NCBI GenBank assembly: GCA_016801845.1 | Contig: CM028931.1 | Location: forward strand, 10,113,587-10,177,586 | Direction of reading: 5' to 3' | Origin: Polydactylus sextarius | Taxonomy: Eukaryota; Chordata; Actinopteri; Polynemidae | Length of the DNA stretch: 64,000 bases | Shown: positions 42,401-57,400 of the stretch, piece by piece | Position numbering within the stretch: position 1 is the first letter of the stretch | Layout of the letters: each line of letters begins with the position of its first letter | Notes under the pieces: model-generated | Told to the model about the DNA's origin: nothing | What the model saw: the letters and a program-made list of their open reading frames with translations, nothing else | Databases searched by the model: none | Translations under genes and position numbers: made by a program

Positions 42401-45400
42401 CAAAACAAAAACAAACAACTTTTTTTTATTTTTATTTTACAGACTTTGTACCTGACATCGTCTTCACTCCCACCCGCCCACTGCACCGACGAGGCTCAAA
42501 AGACTAACGTCAACCCATGTTACCCAGTTCACAGTCTCCGTCACTTCAGTCTTTCTGTGTGCGTGTGTCTTGTTCTCACCTGAGTTGGTATCTGCGCCCG
42601 CAGAATGTTCTGCTCTGTTTCCATGGAGACGCCAGCTGCAGCGGCGGACGTGGTCACCGCGAACTGGCCGTGGTCGTCCGACGCGGGACTGGGCATCCCG
42701 GGTTGACCGCCGCTCGTCTTCACGTCTGAGCCGTTACCGAAAGCAAGGATGGCGTTTTCTGGAACGCGACACAGAACAATGGATCAAACTTCACCTGCGG
42801 TTTCTCTTTGTCCTGATGCTTTTTACGATAACGTAACGCTTTGTAACTATGTCCTGTCGAAGGCTGGGGACCACTGCTAAGACACGGTCGTGACCTGTGA
42901 CAACTACATCGTCTCATTAAACAAAATACTATGATGACACTTGTCTCATCACTTACAGTCACTAAGGTACTAAATCATTTACAACAAATTACGATTCATA
43001 CATTAAAAAAAATTGGATTGTTTCACATCTACACCACAAAAATATGACACACATTCTTCATATATATATATATACATATATATTTCAATATATACAACAG
43101 ATAATGCATAATCACTACTGCAGCACAATGACTTTACATGCTAAAGGTACATTGATAAATATCTGTGTACATTATTTCATGCTGCTCGAGTACAACTGAC
43201 CCGAGCTGACTATGTTTCTATGACGTCTGAACGCATGTATGTATTTATGAATGACAAATAAACTACCTAAACGAAACAAAAGATTCATTCAGCTTTCTAT
43301 ATTATAACATTTTTTCCTACATCTCTGACAACCGACAAACTAAACTATGATGTTTTCATGACATTTTCGCAGTTACTTAAATGTTGTCAAGGCTGTCACA
43401 AGCTCAGTGAACGTGTATCAAAGCGGAGCCGCTTTGGCATTTTTTTTCAAGACATACGGTACTATGTTACTGTACAAAACAACACAGCTTATGAAAACAT
43501 CAAAAACATAATGTCAATACCCTAACACATCAAAGTTGTTGTCATACTATCGCAATGTTACAGTCTAGTATGTCGTCAGAAATTGCAAAAAAAGTCAGAG
43601 TAAAAAGTATGTCGTTGAAAAAAATCATCTAAAAAGTCATACTATACTATGTTGTCAAAAATTGTGAAAATTTAGAATATAATATGTCGTCAAAAAAAAC
43701 ATCTAAAAAGTCATACTATAGTATGTCATTTAAAATTGTGATGAAAGTCAGTATAGAATATAAGAGTACAGAATGTCATTAAAAAAGTCATACTATATTA
43801 AAGTCATACTATACCACGTCAAAAAAATCATCTTTAAATTCATGCTATAGTATTTTGTCAAAAACTGCGAAAAAAGTCAGTTAAGAATCACGATAAGTCA
43901 CACTATAGCATGATAGCTAAATCTGAATAAAGTCATACTATAGCATGTTGTCAAAAATCATGTTCAAAAAGTCATAGTATGGCATGTCTTAAAAAATCAC
44001 AATAAAAGTCATACTATAGCATGTTGTCAACAATTGTGAAAATTTAGAATATAGTATGTCATCAAAAAAAAAACATCTACAAAGTCATACTATATGTCAG
44101 CAATTTTTTTTTCTAAAAAGTCATACTATAGTACGTTATTAAAAAACATCTAAAAAGTCATACTATAGCATGTCATCAAAAATAACATTGAGAAAGTCAT
44201 AGTATAGTATGTTGTTAGAAATTGCGAAAAAAAAGTCAGAGTAAAGTATGTCGTCAAATATAACGTTCAAAAGTCATACTATGGTATGTCTTTAAAAATC
44301 ACAATAAAAGTCATACTATAGTACATCGTAAAAAAAATAATCTAAAGAGTCATACTATAGTATGTCGTCAAAAACTGAAAAAAATCAGTATACTATGTCA
44401 TCAAAAAAAAAACACAAAAAAGTCATACTATAGTATGTTGTCAAAAATCACGTTCAAAAAGTCTCAGTATAACGTCACCAAAAATCGCGAAAAAGGTCAG
44501 AGTACAGTATATTGTCAAAAAAATCATATAAAACGTCATACTATAGTATGTCATCAAAAACTGTGAAAAAAGTCAAAGTACTGTATGTTGTCAAAAACTC
44601 TTCTAAAAAGTCATACTATAGTATGTCGTCAAAAATCACGACAAAAGTCATACAACAGCACATTGGCAAAAATCGTGTTCAAAAAGTCAGAGTATAGCAT
44701 GTCATCAGAAATTGCAAAAATGTTATACTATAGTATGTTGTCAAAAATCACATTCAAAAAGTTATATGTTGTCAAAAAAACATCTAAAAAGTCATACTAT
44801 AGTATGTTGTCAAAATACATCTAAAAAGTCATACTATAGTATGTCGTCAAAATTCACAGTAAAACTCATACTACTGTATTTCATCAAAAAAATTATCTAA
44901 AAATTCATAATATAGTATGTTGTCAAAAATTGTGAAAATTTAGAATATAATATGTCGTCAAAAAAACATCTAAAAAGTCATACTATATGTCGTAAAAATC
45001 TTTTCTAAAAAGTCATACTATAGTATGTTGTTAAAAAACATCTAAAAAGTCATACTATAGCATGTCGTGAAAATTCACATTGAGAAAGTCATAGTATAGT
45101 ATGTTGTCAAAAAACATGTAAAAAGTCATACTATAGTATGTCGTCAAATCACGTTGAAAAAGTCATAGTATAGGATGTCATCAAAAATCACGTCAAGAAG
45201 TCATACTATAGTATGTCGTCAAAAATAACATTGACAAAGTCATAGTATAGTATGTTGTCAAAAACCGCGAAAAAAAAGTCATAGTACAGTATGTCGTCAG
45301 AAATCACAAAAAAGTCATACTATAGTATGTTGTCAAAAATCACAATAAGTATGTATGTCAAAAACATCAGAAATAGTACATCAAAAAAAGTCAGAGTATA

Positions 45401-48400
45401 GTATGTTGTCAAATATCATGTTTAAAAAGTCATAGTATAGTATGTCGTCAAAAATCACGTTTAAAAAAGTCATAGCATAGTATGTCGTCAAATATCACAA
45501 TAAAAGTCATACTATAGTGCATCGTCAAAAAATCATCTAAAGAGTCATACTATAGTATGTCGTCAAAAACTGAACAAAATCATATTATACCATCTCATCA
45601 AAAAATTCACAAAAAAGTCATACAATAGTATATTGTCAAAAATCACGTTCAAAAAGTCAGAGTATAACGTCACCAAAAATTGCGAAAAAGATCAGAGTAC
45701 AGTATATTGTCAAAAAAATCATATAAAACGTCATACTATAGTATGTCATCAAAAATTGCGAAAAGTCATACTATATTATGTCGTCAAAAATTGAGTAAAA
45801 AGAGTATATTATGTCTTCAAAAACTGCGAAAAGTCAAAGTATAGTATGTCGTCAAAAATCACTATAAGTCATACTATTGCATGTCGTCATAAATCACATT
45901 CAAAAAGTCATAGTATAGCATGTCTTCAAAAATCATGTTCAAAAAGTTATAGTATGTTGTCAAAAAAAACATCTAAAAAGTAAAAAAATCACATCAAAAT
46001 CACGTAAAGTTTGTTGTCAAAAAGTCGTTGAAAAGTATAGCATGTCATAAAAAAAGTCATACTACAAAAGTCACGTCAAAAAAAAAAAAAAAATCTATAT
46101 GAAAAATCATTTAAAAAAGTCATAGTATACTAAAAAGTAAGGTCAGAGTACAAAATTGTCAAAAAATCATATAAAACGTCATACTATAGTATGTCATCAA
46201 AAAGTGAAAAAAGTCAAATGTGTATGTTGTCAAATCCATCTAAAAAAGTCATACTATAGTATAGGATAAAAATCCAAAATGTCATACAACAGCACATCGA
46301 CAAAAACGTCATATTATAGCAGAGTATAGCATGTCGTGAAAAATCACGTTGAAAAAGTCATGTAATCAAAAATCGCAAAAAAGTCATACTATAGTATGTC
46401 ATCAAAAACTGCAAAAAAAATATCAAACTATATTATGTCGTCAAAAACTGCGAAAAGTCAAAGCATAGTATGTCATCAAAAATCACTATAAGTCATACTA
46501 TTGCATGTCGTCATAAATCACATTCAAAAAGTTATAGTATGTTGTCAAAAAAACATCTAAAAAGTCATGGTACAGTATGTCGTCAAAAACCGCAGAAAAA
46601 AAAAAGTCATAGCATTGTATGTCATCAGAAATTGCGAAAAAGTCAGTAAAGTATGTTGTCAAAAATCATGTTTAAAAAGTCATAGTATAGTATGTCGTCA
46701 AAAATCACGTTTAAAAAGCATGTCATCAGAAATCATGAAAAACATCATAGTATAGTATGTCGTCAAAAGATAAATCACAAAAGTCATACTATAATATGTT
46801 GTCAAAAATCGCACTAAAAAGTCAACATATACTATGTCAAACAAATCATCTAAAAAGTCAAACTATAGTATGTCGTGAGAAAATCGTTAAACACGTCATA
46901 CTACGGTGTGTCCTCCATCATTAAAAGCAGAATGTCATTTTTACAACATTTTCGAGACTCTGTCCTGCAGCCTAATTGAACGTCTGGCTTAGTTTGCAAA
47001 TTATAATGTAAATAAAAGATACATATGCGACATTTGACTTTATGCATGACGGTTGATTTCAAAGTAAGGTCAAAATGATATGAATTATACTGCTTCATTT
47101 CCATATTTTGCAGAGCTTCCACTCAGACCTTCTCACCCTGGCAGGATTTTTCTGTCTAATAAAATATGACTCAAGGTCACGGTCAGCAGAGCGTCGACGC
47201 ACACGAAGAAGCGGCATCTGAAAACGTAAATCGATCATATCTTAACGCAACGCCAACAATTCATCACAGCGTGTTTGATTTTAGCTCGGGGACAACTTCA
47301 CTAAACTAAACTTTTTTTTTCGCTACACAATACATCATACGGTTATGGAGGAGAGGGAGGAGAGCAGTTGATTGGAGAGACAAAGAGAGCTCACTGATTG
47401 GCTGTCAACACCACACGATTTCAATTATCACGACAAATACAAGCACGAGTGGCACGGACGTTACTACAGGTGGTCGACTTCCACTATTTAACTTAATGAC
47501 TCCACATAAACACTTGAAGCGGCGTCATAACATCAACCTCGGCGACAAACAACGGCGTGGTGTTTGAATAGATGTTGATTTCCCACAACACTACGGCACA
47601 ATTATGTTCCACAAAGGAAGCAAAATTAAAAAGGGCTGAGACGAGGCTGGAGCCCGCTGACCGGTCCGACCGACCCCGTTTTTTAACATTTGGCTTTTGT
47701 CTCCGTCTGTTTTAGTCAATGTCCTGTATTTATTTTGCACCAGGGTAGTCATTTAATGTTTTATGCTGTTAAAATGACGGTGAGGGCGACCGCGTGTTAG
47801 GATTCAGCTTTTTGGAAAGGTGGTAAACAGGAAAAAAACATCTATCAGATGTCCCTCAGTCCTGACAACACATCCGCACCAGGAGCCAAGTGACCTCGAC
47901 GACTCGCGCGACGCTGAACGGACCACAAGTCGCGCTGACGTCCCTCGAGGTTTCTAAAACCTCTTCACACTCCACGTCCAGCGACTCTGACGACCGCAGG
48001 ATGTCTGAGAGTCAACAGCTCTCGAAGACTCGTCTACGACTTGATGTGAAGTGATACACCGCTCGGTCACAGCTAAATAAGTGAAACGCCTTTACAAAAA
48101 TTCAAGCCAGTCGCCTTCTCGCGCGTCACGACGACAGCGAAAAGACCGTGGAGGGTTTGATGTTATACGATGCCGCCTTTCAAAGCTCGTCATCATTAGC
48201 GGTGTGAGGGCAACAGGCCGGGAATCATTAAGGCTCGTTACTGTCGAGGGCTTAGCAACAAGGGTAACGGTGGTAGTTTTTATTCTCTGGTGGAACGACT
48301 GGTTCAACGTGACGGTGAAGACCGCAGCACAACGTGATGCACGACGGTTCCCAGAGAGCAACATAATTACAGGTCCAATTTCTAAGGGATGTAGAGCCTC

Positions 48401-51400
48401 TATATGGTCCAAAATATAGAGATAACTGCCCCAAAAACAGTCCTCAATCCACCGCAGTCAAACCAAACACCTTCACTAACTTCTCTAACTACACACAAAC
48501 AGCTACCCAGCGATGAAAAACACAACTTATTCATCAGACCAGGTCACCTTATTCCAGTTCTCAACCAACAGGAACCATTCACCACCGTTAGGAACAACAG
48601 CAACTCATCTCCCAGATACTTAAATCATTAACCAACCAATGATCTAACTCCCAAGAAGAATCAAACATCCACCACAGTCAAAACAAAAGTCTTCACCTTG
48701 TTGATCTTTACTTTTTAAGTAGTGTGTTTAAACCATAACTATGACATAGTCAAACCAAAGACCTTCACCTGCTTCCTCTGAGACTGAATGAATCCAACAA
48801 TGACAAACGTGTGTTAGTCTAGAACCACGATCTTTGATGATCTGTGTTTGTTCTTTGTTAGTCCTACGTGTTTGTTTCTATCTGTTCTCATGATCCATAA
48901 ACACAAACTGCACAACACAGTGGAGCAACACTGACATAATCAATAACAGAGGATATTTAACAGACTGAGGATTCTTCTGTCTGACATTTATCAGCCGACA
49001 GCGTTTCAGAGTCGAGAGAAGGTGGACTCAGATCACTAACTGGTCCGGACCGCTAAGTCCAGCGACCCCCCCAAGTGTTAGCGACCAGTGATCCGCTGGC
49101 GACCACGTTCAGACCCCACACCCCCCCGGCTGAGGTAAAGTTGTGCGATCCCTCGCTGTCGCTAACACCCACAGCTGTACCAGAACGGATTTACATCATG
49201 TTCTGAGCGGTAGTATTATGTCACCGTTCAAAACTTTCACAGCACGTTGATGGATGGAGACATGAAGTGGGTGTTGAGACTCAAGGACCAAGAGCAGCGA
49301 TCTACTTTAACATCATTAATGTTTATACAGACGTTGACGTCAACGCTAAAAGCAGCAGCGGACAAATTGTTCCTTTAAAGAACGACGTCTTTTATACTTT
49401 AATTCTCACTACAATGACATTATGAAATATATATATATATATATATACATACAAAACAACACTACTCACTCAGTACTTTCTCAAAACTCACTACTTGTGC
49501 TTGAGTTTTTTTTCTTCCATTGTATGTTTCTTTGCGTTTGTGCTCGGCTTCATTTCACAGGAAAATCTATTGCGCCTTAAAACTCTGACAAGTTTTTATA
49601 CGGCAAACGCACCACTTTATAAAATAATCATGGATTGAACTACTCAACTATACAAGGGGAAAGGGGGAAAAACACAAAACGAGGAGGGTGAAACCTTTGG
49701 AACCAACTCATTTATGTATAAATTTATAGATAATAAATGGTGATCAGAAGTTCAACTGGACAAACAGCGAGATGATGTGTATTAAAACTAAAGTTCACTG
49801 CTAATTGGAGCTAGGAGTGAAACAGTTTAGGTGACAAGGTAACTTCAGGTTTAACCCCGTGTTGGTTCACTTCAGGGAAACTTGTGCCAAACTTCTGCTC
49901 AACAGATTGTAAAAAGACGACTCGGCTCCGACCATCAAACCTCCTGTTTTATAACAACTGAAACACTAAAACTTCAAAACTCAATACTACAACTAACTTA
50001 TCAGGTCTGCAGCTAAAGGAATAAGTTGTAAATAGTCACACACGTCCTGAAAATAACATAAATGTCACTTTCTTGAACTAATACGACTACTGACATACCA
50101 ATGATGTTATGTAACATTAGAGGATTAGATGACTTTGAACACGTCTTTGTGACTTTGTCATTTTGAGCCAAGTTACTTCCTGAAAAAGCGACGTAAACTT
50201 CTTTTTTCCCCAACTACTGTGACAGACCGTAGGGATGAGCAAACAGCCAGATCAATGTGTTTCATTGGCTGATCAATCAATCAATCAATAAATAAATGAC
50301 TATAGAGCGATGTGTCGGGTCAAATGAGTAAAACAAACTCAAACGTTACAACTACTTGGACTAAACCAAACTACTGTCTCCTCCTCACGTTCATCTTATC
50401 TTCAGCTGCTATGAGCGACGAAGCTGTTGCTGTGTGGATGTCAGCTGGTTAACCTGTGAGCCACAAAATACAACTTTACGAGCGACTTATTTGATCTAAA
50501 AAGACTATTAACTATTCTACATTTAGAGCCTAGACTATCTCGTGGTTTCACTGACCAATAGGGAACGAGTCGCGCATCATGGATCCATAACTTTGTTTTT
50601 GAAGCGTCCGTCGTCTTGAAAAGATTATCAAATAAAATAAAGTCACAGTCACGACACAGGTCATACTGCATACCTCTACTACACAAGTATATGTACTTAT
50701 ATACTACATAAGTACATATGACACAATTCGATACAATAATTCCACAATTAAAGGCCTTAACGACAAGGAGCACAAATAAGGTGATGACTCATACGGACGA
50801 AACGCCGCGGACGACTTAACGACTGGAAAAGTGTGGAACATTTAGCGGCTAAAGAGCCAGATGCGGTGTGTTAACGTCACGTTGTTGCGGCGTCGCCCAC
50901 CCCCTCCTGTAAACGCCTGGTTACTTATAGTCGACATGACTGACAGGAGGAAAAAAAAGATCAACAGATCGCTTGTGTTTTTCACAAACTGCTCGTGTCG
51001 AAACGTTTAAAATCCACAGATCTTTGCTCGTCTTTTTCAGGCTGTGGAAAGAGCAGATGTTCACTTTTTTTCCCGGTGTAATTCAATTAAATAAACAGAT
51101 TTTCACTGTTAACGCTGCAAAAAAAAAAAACAAAAAAAAAAAACAAGCGTGTCACAACGTCGACTAGAGCTGAGACGACGTGTCGAGTAGTTTGATTATA
51201 AAACTTCATCCGGGTTATTTTATTTACAATCGTAACATCATCACTAACGTCAGGTTTATTATACTTCCCATCAAAGTATATTAAAGTACAACGCTACCTG
51301 ACAAACTGAAATAATCTTTTATTTCCAGCTGCGCCTCATAAACCTAGAAAAACTAACACAAATAAATCCTAAAAACAAAATAAAAACATGGAGGTGTGAA

Positions 51401-54400
51401 GTCGTTCTCTGGTCAACACGCTCCTGAAACTATTTGACTCTAAATCACCAACATCAGGTAAAAAAAAAAAATCAATTAAGGTTTAGTTTGGTTTCATTAA
51501 CGCGATCAAGGCAAAACTAGTTAACGTAACTCAGGCTGCATATGGATATCAAACTGTTCATGTCCGAGCACCCGCATCCTTCTTAACCGCAAAATACGTA
51601 CACGCATATAGTAGAGTAATACCACCAGAAACCACCGGGGGCAGCGTTGGACAGTGTAGCTCAAGTGCGACCGGCAGGAGGAGAAATCTCCTTCGACATG
51701 CCGCGACGTATTTAACGCTACCTCTTTTCATCTTTCTCACAACGTGAATTGTCACGATCTCCGTCACCGCCGCCGTGTTTGTTGTTGTATGAAAACACAC
51801 CGCCCTCTAGTGGACGAGCCGTCCAACAACCGCGGCAACGCAAAGTACGCGTGTAGAGTACGAAGGCAGAGACGTTCAGCAATGTTTGAAAATGACATAA
51901 ATGTCTTCAAAGGTCCACAAAGCTCCAACTCTACAGACACGTGGACGGAGATTTACTGTGATCACTAATCGAGATGAACTTTAGTAAAAACGTACGGAAA
52001 CGAAAATTACTGGTGTCGATTAGTTACCGACGTGAGTCGATATCGATCACTAGTTGTGTTTTCAGTGTGACATTTATGATGCATGTCAATATGTAGCCAT
52101 GTCATTTCGGCACTGACGTTAAGTCTAACAAATGTGTTTATTTTTTTTTTTTTAAAGGAACATTCAGGAATAAAAGCCAATTAGTTTTTCGTTTTTTTCA
52201 AAACACATTTTCGCGATATAACGATCACTCTGAACAGTCACACAGTGAGGAAAATGACAGCGTGGATTCTCATGGTTTTCCGTTGGCTCCAGATGAAAGG
52301 CGTTACATCACATCCAGACATGACTGATGACGGTGTGAGGAATTAATATTCTACAAGCGTTCCTCTCCATCCCGTTAATGTGCCACTCGCCGTTCGCGTG
52401 AAAGTCGTTTCAATTAAAATCTGCTCAAATGAAAACATGAACGAGAGATTCGTCAATTACTATCCCTGTAAAAGATGGACGTGGGCGCTCAGACGTGAAA
52501 ATCTCGCTATTATTCCATCTGTTTGGCGGCAGAAAGCCTCTCGGTTTTGCGAGGGACTGGCTGGTTATTAGCGATGGAGATTTAAAAGCCTAACGGCGCG
52601 GTATCGGGGTGTGACACATGTGCTGATTTCTCGCGGGGATCAAAACAAATTGATCCGTTCTCTTGAGGCAGTTTTCGCTTTTGCAAACAAAATTCTGCAG
52701 GAATCGATGCGAAGCCTCGACTGCATCGACGCCGAGCGGAGACGGGGGCCGCGAGGTGAGCGACCTGCGCGTTTTTTTTTTTATTTCGTTTTTTTCGTCG
52801 TTTCAAACTGCTGCTAATTGGAGAAGCGGAAAAAGTTGCACGAGTCGATGAGCGGCAGCGCTGCGGGTACGTCGGCGCCGGGCCGTGAGGCCGGCGCGCT
52901 GACGGCGTCGTGGGTCATTAGCGTCGCCGGGACAGGTGGGAAAGTGCGCAGTTAGCGGCCGGCGGCTCACTGACGGATGAGTGAAGCGGAGGGGCTGCGA
53001 CTCCAGCTGCTCGCCGCCGCGTCGCACCGCGCCACTGAGATGAAACGGCAATTGATATGTTCGCTTGTAAGCTGTTGTGACACTTTCCCCTTTTGTAAAT
53101 GTCTGGACGCGGCTGTTTAAGCACCACCATCTCGCTACTCTTTGACTTTTAAGTTTCCTCCTGAGGGCTTTATTTCTCTGTTTTAGCTACACCTGAAGCC
53201 ACACAGAGCAGCAACACACACGCCTCTTTTTTTCTGGACATACATTCACCTTCTCTTGTTGGACTATTAATTTACCCCCCCCTCAAAAAAAAAAAAAAAA
53301 AAAAATTAAATAATTGCAAAAATAAATGAGCTTCACCTCCATCTGTCCTATATTTTTTTTCCCTGACACACTCAGCTTTAAAAAGGATGAAGTCCAGAGC
53401 TGCTGTTCTGCATAGTGATGCGGTTGTTATCGCCGCGATGAGGTTGTAAGGCGGTGGGGGTGACAGCTGTTTTTAAAACCTGAACGCTCTCTCTCTCTCT
53501 CTGGAAAGGGAAATCTTTTTTTTCCTTCTCCCCTTATCTGCAAACGACTGTATTCTTCCCTGCCACTATTCTCTCTGTCCACCTCATTAGTTCGGAGGCA
53601 GGAAACCAAATTACGCTCAATTACAAAGTCATCAAAGGCCATCTGAAGTCCTGTCTCAGCAAGCAGGCCCCAGAGCAGCAGTGGCGGCGGCGGCGGTGGT
53701 GGTGGTGGTGGAGGCGTGCAAAAAATAATGCTGAACTCGCTCACAAAAAGATGTAAAGCACCAGGAGGATTTATTAAACCGACAGTGAGGTTGTCCGCTT
53801 GTTTAAACTGAACCGTCACCGAAGGACGCGAGAGTCTTGGCTCGAGTGGAAGCGAATAGCGCTTCGTTCTGCGTCCGCTGTGATTACACGGGGAACGCGG
53901 GGACTGAAAAGACGGACAGGACGGGAGCTCTCCCGGGGGCGGACGCGTTCCCACAATTACTGGCTCGCACCCAAAACCCTCTCCTCGCCAAATCATTACG
54001 AAACGCTTTCTCTCCAGAGCGGAGGAAGACTGGCCTCGGCCAACGAGAGCGAGCTCCAATTGAGATGAGAGCGTGACGTGCGCCGCTGGTCCAATAATCG
54101 TCTTCCCCATTAGAAACTTGTTCATCCTTATTATCACGTACGCGCCTGTTTGGCTTCAGCCATTTGCTCAGGCAGGCTTTTTTTTTTTTTTTTTTGGCGG
54201 TGCTCTGTCAGTCAGAGGTTTGTTTTTCCGGGTCTCTAAGGAGCTTACAGTAAACAGCACACACAGGAGCTGAGTCCCGGGCTGCAGGATGCACATGAGG
54301 AGATTCGCAGACATCCATCAACCTACACACCCTAAAAAAAACCAAAAAAAAACACACATGACGACTCTGGCAGGTTTAACTCAAATGTATATTTCATTTG

Positions 54401-57400
54401 CGGTTTTAAATTGAAGATTTAGAGAATAGAAGCGGCTTTAACAAACGGCTTCATGTGACTGAGTGATGCAGGGCAGGTGGCGGGGATGATAAAAGGTTTA
54501 GTATGCGTGAAACGAACTTGGCTTGTGTGATGTTTCATCTGTCTGCCGCCTCCTCTGACCTCTCTCCAACAAACGCGGCGGCAAGTCTCGGTCTTTTTCC
54601 AGCTCAAACAAACACGGGACGAAAAACGACGCAAGCGCCGTCGGTCTCTGCTCTGTTTGTGCCGCTTTTAGTGGGAGAGAAAAAGGAGTTAGAGATGCGG
54701 AAGGATGAGGATTGAAAGAGAGTACACACACCTTTGAAAAACTGGACAGTTCCCGCATAAAGCAGGGATATAAAGAGAATAAGAAAACGCTCTGAGAAAA
54801 CCTGCAAATTGCATCATTTTTCATGGTTTTTCACAAACCAAAAACGCACCTAAAACGAAACAACACACCTATTGCCAGCTGGTGGCGCTACGCCACAGAA
54901 GCAGTTTAGCTACGTGGATGTCATCGTAACGATAGTATCCGCTAATCTGTGAAGTTTCAAACAAATCATTCAAAAAGCACTGTGACTTTAACACGTTTCC
55001 TGTCAGGTGGCGAGTTTAACGATCAGCAACATCCTGACATCAAGTCTGCCACATCTGACGTGAATATGACGAATTTTCCCATAATGCAATCGACCTGAGT
55101 CGACGCTAAAACACGGCGTGAACAGACTGGTCAGATTGGTCAGAGGAAGCCTCCGTTTTTAAAGTGACCCGGCAACAACCACTCACTGAACTGGTCGCTC
55201 AAAATGGCTCCTAGAAAAAACAATGAGCCAAACAAACACACACGTTTGACAAAGACACACTCTGTGCTGCTCAGTGACATCTCATGCTTTTCTTTTTATA
55301 TAGATTTTCAAAGCCAGAGGAAACATTCACAACCTTCCCATGTGGAAAAAAATCAAATAAAAGAGGGTGACACTTTTTTTTTTTTTTTTAACATCTAAAA
55401 AAGAAAACGCTGCAACTTTGAAACACCGATGAGGTAAAAGAGTTTTGTATTAATGATTCTGATGGAAAAGTTCTGCGACTTCTAATGTGAGATTTAATAA
55501 ATAAATACATCAAACTCTTCCTCTATAGGTTTTAATGTTTCCTCTGCTCTTTAAACTCCAAACATCAACTTAATCAAACGTCTCTGTTGTGGTTTCATCC
55601 TAAAGCAACATGTCATTCAGCAGCTGTTTGCGTGTGTGTGTCTTACGAGTAAAACCCAGATACCAATCTGCATTTCATTCATAATTTATGCGATAACATA
55701 TTTTGAAGCTGCGGTTTCATCTATTTTTTTTCCTGCCCGCTCTGCTTTACTGACAGAAAAGAAGAAGAAGAAGAAGAAGCAGTAAAGGGGTCGAACCCTG
55801 CGTATTTCAGCCTTGATCTGGTTGTGTGTGCTCGACCAGGTGGTAGCTGCTGAAGCCGCTGTCTTTATCTTTACTGTTTATTTGCTGCGTGCACATAAAA
55901 GTCACGGTCAATATCTGTCATAAACGTCTGTGGTAATGATCTAGATTACAACCTGCAAACTGTAGTGTGATTATTTTGTTTGGTAGTTTAAGCTGGAGAG
56001 TCAATATATATATAAAAAAAAAAACTGACGGGGTTGTAGACTTAGAGTAGATGTGAGGTTAAGGGACTGGATACTTAAATTACAAGTTAGTGAATATTTC
56101 ATGGATCAACTGAGTTGTTCAAGTATCTCAGAGTCTTGATTGTAAATGAAGGGATGTGAGATAAATTCTGCTGATTCACTCACAACCACGTTTAAAAGTC
56201 TGACGTTTTAACACTTTTTGTTTCATTTTCACTTTCTACAAACTCCCCTCGTCTGATCCACATGTTGTGATGGTGGCCAATTTAGTAATAGTTTCCATCA
56301 TAAGATTATTTTTAATGTGTAAGTCCAGTCTCCTTGACTGTAGCTGCTATAGGTAGTCACCAGTCAAAGACCTCAGGAATATCCACAATGATTGGTTGAA
56401 TTAGTGTTAATAGTTGTGATTGTAACGTCATTAAATCCTGGAGGATCTGATCAATGAGTAAGAGGATTGTTTTCATGTGTTTTTTCACATCTAAACGTCT
56501 CTACTTCCTGTTTTCTCTGCAGCGTCCTCGGTACCGTCAGTGCGTCGGAGTCGTCGTCGTCCAGATCGTCGTCTCGTTGGCGTCTCCACGTCAGAGGAGC
56601 CGAACCCGAACGCGGCGGTTTAGTCTGTGTCGGAGGCAGCGTCTTCACCGGTGCTCGTCAACAATAAACGGCTGTAAATCACGGTGAGAAGCAGCGGCTA
56701 CATCCTGTCTAGTTCACGTGACCAGACGTAGAGTTTGGTGACGTCACGGTGTGATCGGGAGTCAATCACTGACAAGTCTTGTAGTGTGAACACTACAGGT
56801 CTCAGACCAGTTGTTGAGACTCCAAATCATGGGAACACAAGTCGCCAACGATCATGATCACGTGTCAAAAAGACTTTAGCTAATTCTTTGTCGATTAGCT
56901 AACTAATTTTTTGGTGTTGGTGGATGTTTCCTCCATAACACAAAAGGTTAAAACACGTCCTCTGAGCAGCACCACACTTCTTTTTGCTACAGCTAGTCGG
57001 TACCAGAAAGAAACCACGGGGCTGGCGCTAGCTGTTTAGCATGCTAACTTCAGCAGAAGCAGCAGTAGAGTAGTTTCCACCGCTGGAGATGGTTTTTAAC
57101 TAGTAGAGGATGAAGTTGCATCATCTATTAATGCAGCAAAAGCTAAAACTTACATATATCATCTTTAATGCACCGTCTTATAAACCACAACGCTCTCCTG
57201 TTTATCGACGAACACAACAGAAACAGACTTTTTTTTCCATCATCTACGATTCCTGCGGATTGAGCGACAGCACCACTGATGCGGCCACACGACCACACGG
57301 TCGCCTCACTCTCCGTGTGTTCATTTCAATCCATATTCATTTATTTCTGCACAGATAACACTCGCAGAAACGGGTCCCTGAGTCACCGCACCCGGTGAAA

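Noticed and set aside
42571..42590. Read-through of the gfra4 penultimate exon as the true C-terminus
   Set aside because: A consensus donor (CAG|GTGAGA) is present and the read-through tail is translated repeat-like sequence; the downstream exon supplies a plausible GPI signal.
44512..44900. Frames rich in Lys/Ser/Tyr (MSSK repeats)
   Set aside because: They are translations of the palindromic minisatellite.
48081..48434. Overlapping frames of about 110 codons on both strands
   Set aside because: Both strands are equally open, with no similarity to a known family and no splice context.
53427..54137. 236-codon minus-strand frame
   Set aside because: It contains poly-Pro from a GGT/GGC repeat, lacks any recognisable domain and lies in a GC-rich intron block where stops are rare.
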